The notes below the pieces were generated by a model. The model saw only the letters and a program-made list of their open reading frames with translations, was not told the DNA's origin and did not search any database. Shown here piece after piece: positions 58,398 to 64,000 of a DNA stretch of 64,000 nt (its first letter is position 1; every line of letters starts with the position of its first letter). The stretch is from Pedobacter ginsengisoli. Lineage in GTDB: Bacteria; Bacteroidota; Bacteroidia; Sphingobacteriales; Sphingobacteriaceae. Both the position numbers and the translations under genes were made by a program. The stretch lies in the NCBI RefSeq assembly GCF_002736205.1, contig NZ_CP024091.1, positions 930,001-994,000 of the forward strand. Reading direction: 5' to 3'.

Positions 58398-61325
58398 ATG
58401 AAACTTATATCTATATTTTTTTTAAACATTTTTTTTAGTATTTCGCTATATGCCCAGGAAATCTCCCATTCTGTTTCAAAACAATTATGGCCCGATGTAT
58501 TAGGTAACCACAGGGCAGTAATTCTAGTGGGACAAAATGTTGATGCCGCTGAAGTTAAAATTGAATGGCGAAGAAAGGATTGGGATGCCGATCAGAAAGC
58601 CATTGTTATTACAGATGAAAAAGGTAATAAAATAGACAACATTTACAGAATCAATATTACCCGCGAAGAGGGGCAGTTTGTTTTTCAGCCCTTAAATGGT
58701 GCAGGTAAATATTATGTTTACTATTATGCCTGGAGCGGGAGTAAGAATATAGGTGGGTTTTCTGGTGATTATTTAAAAAGAGAAAAAGCGCCAAATAATG
58801 AGTGGTTGACTAAAAACGAGTTAACTTCTGATAAAACTAAGCTAGTTCAGGCGAAAGTTTTGGAAATCCAGGCTCGTACCGCTTTCGATAGTTTCTTTCC
58901 AATGGAGGTTGTGGCAAAACAAGTGGAGGTAGAAAGGCTGATTAAAAAGTCAGCTGCGAGCTATCTGGTGTTTCCGGAAGACCGGAAATTTCCAATTAAA
59001 ATGTTTGATGATATCCCTTATAAATGGATTAGTAAAGGTACCTCGGCATTGTTTGCCGGAACTGCACAGCGTAATGAATATTATGTGTTTCAATTAGGTG
59101 TTTTTGCTGGCAAGCAGAATTTAAAAAATGTTAAAATAGAATATATTAATTCACCTTTTCCTGCTACATGTTTTAATACAGAGGGATATAGTACAAAGGG
59201 TGATTTCTTTACTAAAATCGTCGATGTAAAAAAAGGAAAAGTACAGCCTTTTTGGATCGGATTGGATATACCACTGGATGCAAAGCCTGGTTTAAAAGAA
59301 TTCCAGGTCAGGGTTAAACCCGAAAATGCATCTGCCTCAATAATCAGAGTAAAAATAAACGTAACAAAAGATGTTTTAGCAAACCGCGGCGACGATGAAA
59401 CCTGGCGGCATTCAAGATTAAGGTGGTTAAATTCTAAGCTTGGAATTAATGATGATGTGGTTAAACCTTATCAAAACCTTAAAGTTCAAGATCAGAAAAT
59501 CACTGCTTCAAGTGCAGAGGTAGTCTTAAAAAAGGATGGATTACCAGCTTCCATTGTTGCAAATGGCAATCCATTACTTGCAGCACCATTGGCATTTAAT
59601 ATTTTGGTCAATAATCAGCTGCTGGCTTTTAGTAGCCATGATTTTAAGTACGCAACAAGAGAAGCAGGTAAGGTTTCATGGGAAAGTATATCTTTCAATG
59701 ATAAATTGAAACTGGTATGTAAGGCCAGCATGGAAGCTGATGGTTATCTGCGTTATAAAATTAGTGTAAATCCTTTGCAGGATACAAAGTTAGACGACAT
59801 CAATTTGCAGATTCCTGTAAAGCAGGAGCTTGCAAAATATTTTATGGGGATGGGATTGCCAGGATCCAAATGTCCGGGTGATTATGATTGGAAGTGGAAA
59901 GGCCCTCAGGACTCTTTTTGGCTTGGAGATGTAGAAGCCGGATTATTTTGTGAGCTTAGGGGATCTTCATACAGCGGGCCACTATTAAATCTATACCATC
60001 CGGCACCACCTAAAGCATGGTATAACAACAATCTTGGTGGATTTAATATTGCGGCAGATGGTAATGTATTGAATACACGTACCTATTGCGGTCCTAGATC
60101 TATAAAGAAAGGCGAGGCGCTGGAATTTGAATTTGCTATGCTTATTACGCCGGTAAAACCATTGGACACCAAAGGACAGTTTGCAAACCGTTACTACCAT
60201 GATGGGAGTCACCCAGAACCTCCTAAAGATATTTTAGAATCAGGAGTTAAAATCATTAATGTACATCATGCAAATCAAATAAATCCTTATATAAACTATC
60301 CTTTCGGGAGTGTGGATAGCATTAAACGATTTGTTTCTACCTGGCATAAAAGAGGGGTAAAAACCAAAATCTACTATACTATACGTGAGTTAAGTAATCA
60401 GGCAACTGAGCTATGGGCTTTGAGGAGTTTAAGTAATGAGATACTGGCAGATGGAAATGGAGGTGGATATACATGGCTTAGGGAGCATTTAGGATCTAAC
60501 TATAATGCCCAATGGTTTACACCAATTAACGGAACTGAAGCCTGTGACGCAGCTATTTTAACCAGTGGCGAATCCAGATGGTACAATTACTATGTAGAGG
60601 GTTTAAAGTGGATGATCAAAAAAACAGATATGGATGGACTTTATCTTGATGATGTTTCTTTTGACCGCGACTTATTAAAGCGGGTAAGAAAGGTAATGGA
60701 TATGGTAAAGCCAGGTTGTGTTATTGACCTTCATTCGAATACAGGCTTTTCTAAGGGACCTGCAACGCAGTATATGGAATTTTTCCCTTATATAAATAAA
60801 CTATGGTTTGGGGAGAGTTTTCAGTATGATAAGATGCTTCCGGAAAACTGGCTTGTTGAAGTTTCCGGAATTCCTTATGGATTGATGGGTGATATGTTGC
60901 ATGCCGGTGGAAATCCGTGGAGAGGAATGGTATATGGAATGACCGTCCGTTACCCATGGTTTACCGAAGGGGTAAATTGCGATCCACGAGAGATCTGGAA
61001 AGTATGGGATGCTTTTGGAATTGCCGATGCTAAAATGATAGGCTATTGGCAAAAAGAAACGCCAGTTCATACCTCTGATCCTGGTGTATTGGCAACGGCA
61101 TACCTAAAGGAAGACAAAATCCTGATTGCGATAGCCAGCTGGAATAAAGATATTACCGAAATTAAGTTGAATATAGACTGGAAAAAAATAGGTTGGAAAC
61201 CTGAAGATAGGATCTTATGTCCTGCAATCGAGAATTTTCAACCGGCAAAGAATTTAGGATTAAATGATACTATTAAAGTAGATCCGATTAAAGGATATCT
61301 GCTGATTATTAATAAGAAGAAATAA
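58398..61325 (+). CDS. Uncharacterised secreted glycoside-hydrolase-like protein (DUF6067/GH123-like)
   Basis: A 975-residue protein with a signal peptide ending S-L-Y-A-Q (about 20). N-terminal 330 residues are beta-rich, with an Ig-like segment; a beta-supersandwich follows to about 600. The C-terminal part is a TIM-barrel-like domain with H-H-A-N-Q-I-N-P-Y-I-N-Y-P-F, K-T-K-I-Y-Y-T-I-R-E, and D-G-L-Y-L-D751-D752-V-S-F-D-R-D, then V-I-D-L-H-S-N and W-F-G-E-S-F. This build resembles the DUF6067 and DUF4091/GH123-type proteins annotated as glycoside hydrolase domain proteins. D751/D752 are the best catalytic candidates. It is followed by GH35 and GH110, so it probably acts on the same galactose-rich glycan. 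No characterised relative is known to me. Confidence 0.75.
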   Translation: MKLISIFFLNIFFSISLYAQEISHSVSKQLWPDVLGNHRAVILVGQNVDAAEVKIEWRRKDWDADQKAIVITDEKGNKIDNIYRINITREEGQFVFQPLNGAGKYYVYYYAWSGSKNIGGFSGDYLKREKAPNNEWLTKNELTSDKTKLVQAKVLEIQARTAFDSFFPMEVVAKQVEVERLIKKSAASYLVFPEDRKFPIKMFDDIPYKWISKGTSALFAGTAQRNEYYVFQLGVFAGKQNLKNVKIEYINSPFPATCFNTEGYSTKGDFFTKIVDVKKGKVQPFWIGLDIPLDAKPGLKEFQVRVKPENASASIIRVKINVTKDVLANRGDDETWRHSRLRWLNSKLGINDDVVKPYQNLKVQDQKITASSAEVVLKKDGLPASIVANGNPLLAAPLAFNILVNNQLLAFSSHDFKYATREAGKVSWESISFNDKLKLVCKASMEADGYLRYKISVNPLQDTKLDDINLQIPVKQELAKYFMGMGLPGSKCPGDYDWKWKGPQDSFWLGDVEAGLFCELRGSSYSGPLLNLYHPAPPKAWYNNNLGGFNIAADGNVLNTRTYCGPRSIKKGEALEFEFAMLITPVKPLDTKGQFANRYYHDGSHPEPPKDILESGVKIINVHHANQINPYINYPFGSVDSIKRFVSTWHKRGVKTKIYYTIRELSNQATELWALRSLSNEILADGNGGGYTWLREHLGSNYNAQWFTPINGTEACDAAILTSGESRWYNYYVEGLKWMIKKTDMDGLYLDDVSFDRDLLKRVRKVMDMVKPGCVIDLHSNTGFSKGPATQYMEFFPYINKLWFGESFQYDKMLPENWLVEVSGIPYGLMGDMLHAGGNPWRGMVYGMTVRYPWFTEGVNCDPREIWKVWDAFGIADAKMIGYWQKETPVHTSDPGVLATAYLKEDKILIAIASWNKDITEIKLNIDWKKIGWKPEDRILCPAIENFQPAKNLGLNDTIKVDPIKGYLLIINKKK

Positions 61326-61336
61326 ACCACACAAAC

Positions 61337-63583
61337 ATGTTTAAATTAAAATTAATTACACTTTGTATGTGCTTTACTTACCTGGCAAAAGCTCAGGTTT
61401 ATGAGATTGATGCCAGAGTAAAGACTACTCCGCAAAGAACTGCATTGCCCATGAAAGGTAAAAGTCCTGCTGGGATCACCTTATCTGCAAATAACAAATA
61501 TTTTGAAAAAAATGGTAAACCGTGGTTTCCGGTAATGGGAGAACTTCATTACAACCGTGTGCCTGAGCAGGAATGGGAGAATGAGATCCTTAAAATGAAA
61601 AGTGGCGGACTTTCTATTGTAGCCACTTATGTTTTTTGGAATGAACATGAGATTTCTAAAGGTGTATGGGACTGGAAGAATAACCGCGACATCAGGAAAT
61701 TTATAGAACTGTGTGCCCGTCATAATATGTTGGTCTGGCTACGTATTGGTCCCTGGAGTCATGGAGAGCAACTAAATGGTGGTTTTCCCGACTGGATACA
61801 AAAAATGAAAGGACATAGAAGTAATGATCCTGAATACCTTGCAGAATCAGCTAAACTATATCATCAAATAGGAATGCAGACCAAAGGATTATATTTTAAA
61901 GATGGTGGTCCAATTATTGGGACTCAACTTGAAAATGAGTATGCCTCCGGACAAAACGGACATATCTCTAAATTGAAAGAAATGGCTCTAGAAGCCAATA
62001 TTACACCTGTATTTTGGAGTATCACAGCCAATACTGTGTTCGACGATAAGAAAATGGAAGTAATTCCTTTGCAAGGTGCCTATGCCTACCGTGGTTGGGA
62101 GAGAGCAGGTGGCAAACCAACGAAAGACTTTTTATATGGAAATGACCAATGGATCATGAATGATGCTTTGGGTAAAGTGTTTTATGATGTGAACATGTAT
62201 CCGAAAGGGATGTGCGAACAGGGCGCTGGAAGCCAGATGACCTTTAATAACCGTTTTATAGCACAGCCAGAAGTAATAGAGTCTCATGTGCAAAATCAGG
62301 TTGGACGTGGAATGAACCTTATGGGCTACTACATGTTTCATGGAGGAACACAAACCCCAGGTTTAGAAGAACCTGGCCACCCTTATAGTTACGATTTTCA
62401 GGCTCCTTTGGATGAATTTGGATTGTTAAGGCCTTCGTATAGGTATTTGAAAGTGCAGCACTTGTTTATTAACGACTTCGGTACTGACCTTGCTGCTATG
62501 CAGGTGTTTGAATCTGAGAACCCGGTTCGTAATGAATTAGATACTACTAATCTGAGATATATTGTCCGCGCAAATAACGGAAGTGGTTTCCTTTTTATGG
62601 GAAATACTCAGGTACGTGTAAATATGCCAGATAAAAATGCAACAGTAAAAGTAAAGCTTGATCAGGAAACCATCACATTTCCATCGGTATTATTAAAAGG
62701 GCAAACTACAGCAATCCTGCCTTTTAATTTGAAAGCTGGTACTGCATTAATTAAATATGTTACTGCGCAGCCTTTGGCCAGATTGGTAAATGGGAAAAAA
62801 ACAACAATATTCTTTCAGGAGCTACCAGGAGTTAACCCACAATTGGCCTTTGATGTTTCAAGTATTACTACTAAAACCTTTGAAGGATGGAAAGCCGAGA
62901 AATTAGGTGATAATGTACAGCTGAGTGCAGGAAATAGCAAAAATCTTGAAATAAAAGACAAAGAAGGAAATACAATATTACTTGTGTTTCTTAATCGAAA
63001 ACAAGCAGAAAACTCATGGCGTTTAAAGCTAAAAGGGCAGGAAGCATTAATAATTTCTGATGCAGATTTAATGATAGAAAAAAATAGAATTATACTTCAG
63101 CAAGCAGGGAATGAAAACTTCAATGTTCAGGTATATCCAAAAGGTTTGAATGCTATTGCTGGTCTTAAATCTAACAACGAACAGGCTACTGTTTTTGATA
63201 GTTATGCCACTAAAACTACTCCTTACACACCTAAACTAATAATTACTTATCCTGAAAAACAAAATGCAATAATCCAGTTGCCAAAAACTTTGCCGTCTAA
63301 TGTAGCTAGTTTGATCTTAAAGGTTGATTATCTTGGCGGAAGTGCGCTGTTGTTTCAAAACGGAAAACATATCACAGATAATCTTTATAATGGAACTACG
63401 TGGCATATTGGGCTTCACAGATTTATGGAAGGAGGGGATATTGAACTTAAACTTCAGGACTGGAATATCAGTATTACAGGTGTTGCACCGGAATTGGTAA
63501 AGGAAATAAACGAAAAAGGTACTATGTTTAAAGCAATTAATGCAGTAGCTCAATATCAAGCGATTTTAACTATAACCAAATGA
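61337..63583 (+). CDS. GH35-family beta-galactosidase, secreted
   Basis: A 748-residue enzyme removing terminal beta-galactose. Signal peptide ends L-A-K-A-Q (about 19). The TIM barrel starts near 45 with G-E-L-H-Y-N-R-V-P and W-E-N-E-I-L-K-M-K. Catalytic residues: acid/base E201 in Q-L-E-N-E-Y and probable nucleophile E294 in G-M-C-E-Q-G-A-G. The sequence around E294 differs from the usual A-E-F/A-E-L block, so this is a divergent GH35 subgroup. The C-terminal half is made of beta-sandwich domains. It follows the previous gene by 11 bases and its stop overlaps the GH110 start (ATGA), so it is translationally coupled. Confidence 0.9.
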   Translation: MFKLKLITLCMCFTYLAKAQVYEIDARVKTTPQRTALPMKGKSPAGITLSANNKYFEKNGKPWFPVMGELHYNRVPEQEWENEILKMKSGGLSIVATYVFWNEHEISKGVWDWKNNRDIRKFIELCARHNMLVWLRIGPWSHGEQLNGGFPDWIQKMKGHRSNDPEYLAESAKLYHQIGMQTKGLYFKDGGPIIGTQLENEYASGQNGHISKLKEMALEANITPVFWSITANTVFDDKKMEVIPLQGAYAYRGWERAGGKPTKDFLYGNDQWIMNDALGKVFYDVNMYPKGMCEQGAGSQMTFNNRFIAQPEVIESHVQNQVGRGMNLMGYYMFHGGTQTPGLEEPGHPYSYDFQAPLDEFGLLRPSYRYLKVQHLFINDFGTDLAAMQVFESENPVRNELDTTNLRYIVRANNGSGFLFMGNTQVRVNMPDKNATVKVKLDQETITFPSVLLKGQTTAILPFNLKAGTALIKYVTAQPLARLVNGKKTTIFFQELPGVNPQLAFDVSSITTKTFEGWKAEKLGDNVQLSAGNSKNLEIKDKEGNTILLVFLNRKQAENSWRLKLKGQEALIISDADLMIEKNRIILQQAGNENFNVQVYPKGLNAIAGLKSNNEQATVFDSYATKTTPYTPKLIITYPEKQNAIIQLPKTLPSNVASLILKVDYLGGSALLFQNGKHITDNLYNGTTWHIGLHRFMEGGDIELKLQDWNISITGVAPELVKEINEKGTMFKAINAVAQYQAILTITK

Positions 63584-64000
63584 AAAGAATTTTAGTAAGC
63601 CTGCTTTTATGTGGCAGTTTGAATTTAAATGCACAAACTATTGAGGTTACCAGGTTTGGCGTAGTACCAAATAGTTTTGCTGATGCAACTGAGGGAGTTA
63701 AAAAAGCTATTGAAGCTGCCAAAGGTCAATCTGAATCTGTATTGAACTTTCCTAAAGGTAGGTATGATTTCTGGCCAGATCAGGCAAGCGAAACCAATTA
63801 TTACATCTCGAATACATCATCTGAAGTAGAAGTTCCTGTAAAGAAGCAAAAAGTAGGACTATTTTTGAAAGGAATGAGTAATGTTACCGTTGAAGGTAAC
63901 GGTTCGGTTTTTATATTTCATGGTAAAATGATTACCTGGGTGCTGGATGGTAGTAATAACATTGCTATCCGCAACCTGTCTGTCAATTATGAACGCCCCG
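63580..64000 (+). CDS. GH110 alpha-galactosidase, 3' end outside window
   Basis: The first 140 residues only. ATG at 63580 overlaps the GH35 stop. A signal peptide ends N-L-N-A-Q (about 19). The beta-helix start F-G-V-V-P-N-S-F-A-D-A-T-E-G-V-K-K-A-I-E-A-A-K is followed by F-P-K-G-R-Y-D-F-W-P, Y-Y-I-S-N-T-S-S-E, V-F-I-F-H-G-K-M and N-L-S-V-N-Y-E-R-P, the run of blocks typical of GH110, which cleaves alpha-1,3-linked galactose (blood group B type and related linkages). The catalytic aspartates lie beyond the window. Together with GH35 it implies a glycan with alpha-1,3-Gal and beta-Gal ends. Confidence 0.85.
   Translation, partial: MKRILVSLLLCGSLNLNAQTIEVTRFGVVPNSFADATEGVKKAIEAAKGQSESVLNFPKGRYDFWPDQASETNYYISNTSSEVEVPVKKQKVGLFLKGMSNVTVEGNGSVFIFHGKMITWVLDGSNNIAIRNLSVNYERP

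Noticed and set aside
1-64000. CRISPR arrays, insertion sequences, tRNA or rRNA genes
   Set aside because: None seen: no regularly spaced repeats, transposase motifs or cloverleaf-like sequences were found on reading both strands.

Overview
The window looks like a chromosomal stretch of a soil or freshwater Bacteroidota, most like Pedobacter and relatives (Sphingobacteriaceae). The evidence is the AT-rich composition, repeated SusC/SusD pairs, FecR/ECF sigma switches, a hybrid two-component sensor, Bacteroidota-type promoters (TTG, about 19 bases, TAnnTTTG), a GTCATCCTGA palindrome of the type scattered in such genomes, and a small Hc1-like histone. No tRNA, rRNA, CRISPR array, transposase or phage gene was seen. 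Genus and polysaccharide targets are inference.

Layout. (A) 1-6415: the 3' part of a SusC gene, its SusD partner, a strong terminator and a secreted sulfatase. (B) 6424-9692: the deleted remnant of a short-chain dehydrogenase, then a promoter, a 29-codon leader ORF ending in five cysteine codons, terminator-like hairpins and a TonB-dependent receptor with no SusD. (C) 9719-13129: ordinary cell genes (small lipoprotein, Hc1-like histone, PAS histidine kinase, bestrophin-type channel). (D) 13236-36972: a large pectin-type utilisation region with ECF sigma factor, FecR, SusC with STN domain, SusD, GH28, GH92, GH2, GH88, a giant hybrid sensor/AraC regulator, then a second ECF sigma factor overlapping a GH97 gene, and a secreted alpha/beta hydrolase. 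(E) 37031-50695: a divergent locus. The minus arm is SusC, SusD, an IPT/TIG surface protein and an alginate-lyase-fold lipoprotein. The plus arm is a beta-helix protein, a second alginate-lyase-fold enzyme, GH39 and class I fructose-bisphosphate aldolase. (F) 50700-64000: an ECF sigma factor facing away from its FecR, then SusC with STN domain, SusD, a DUF5018-type lipoprotein, a 975-residue uncharacterised glycosidase-like protein, GH35 and the start of a GH110 gene that runs off the window.

How they work together. Each SusC/SusD pair should import oligosaccharides cut outside the cell; secreted glycosidases and lyases finish the breakdown in the periplasm. Regions D and F use the FecR/ECF relay, in which the SusC STN domain signals through FecR to the sigma factor; region D also carries a periplasmic-sensing hybrid kinase. 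Region D fits rhamnogalacturonan or another uronate-containing pectin, E a uronate polysaccharide, and F a galactan with terminal alpha-galactose.

The most unusual item is the poly-cysteine leader ORF at 6793-6882. It sits behind a near-perfect promoter and ahead of terminator-like structures and a TonB-dependent receptor, next to a sulfatase. I read it as a possible cysteine-responsive attenuator of a sulfur-scavenging transporter. A similar principle is known from mycobacterial polycysteine leader ORFs; I do not know of it as an established system here.
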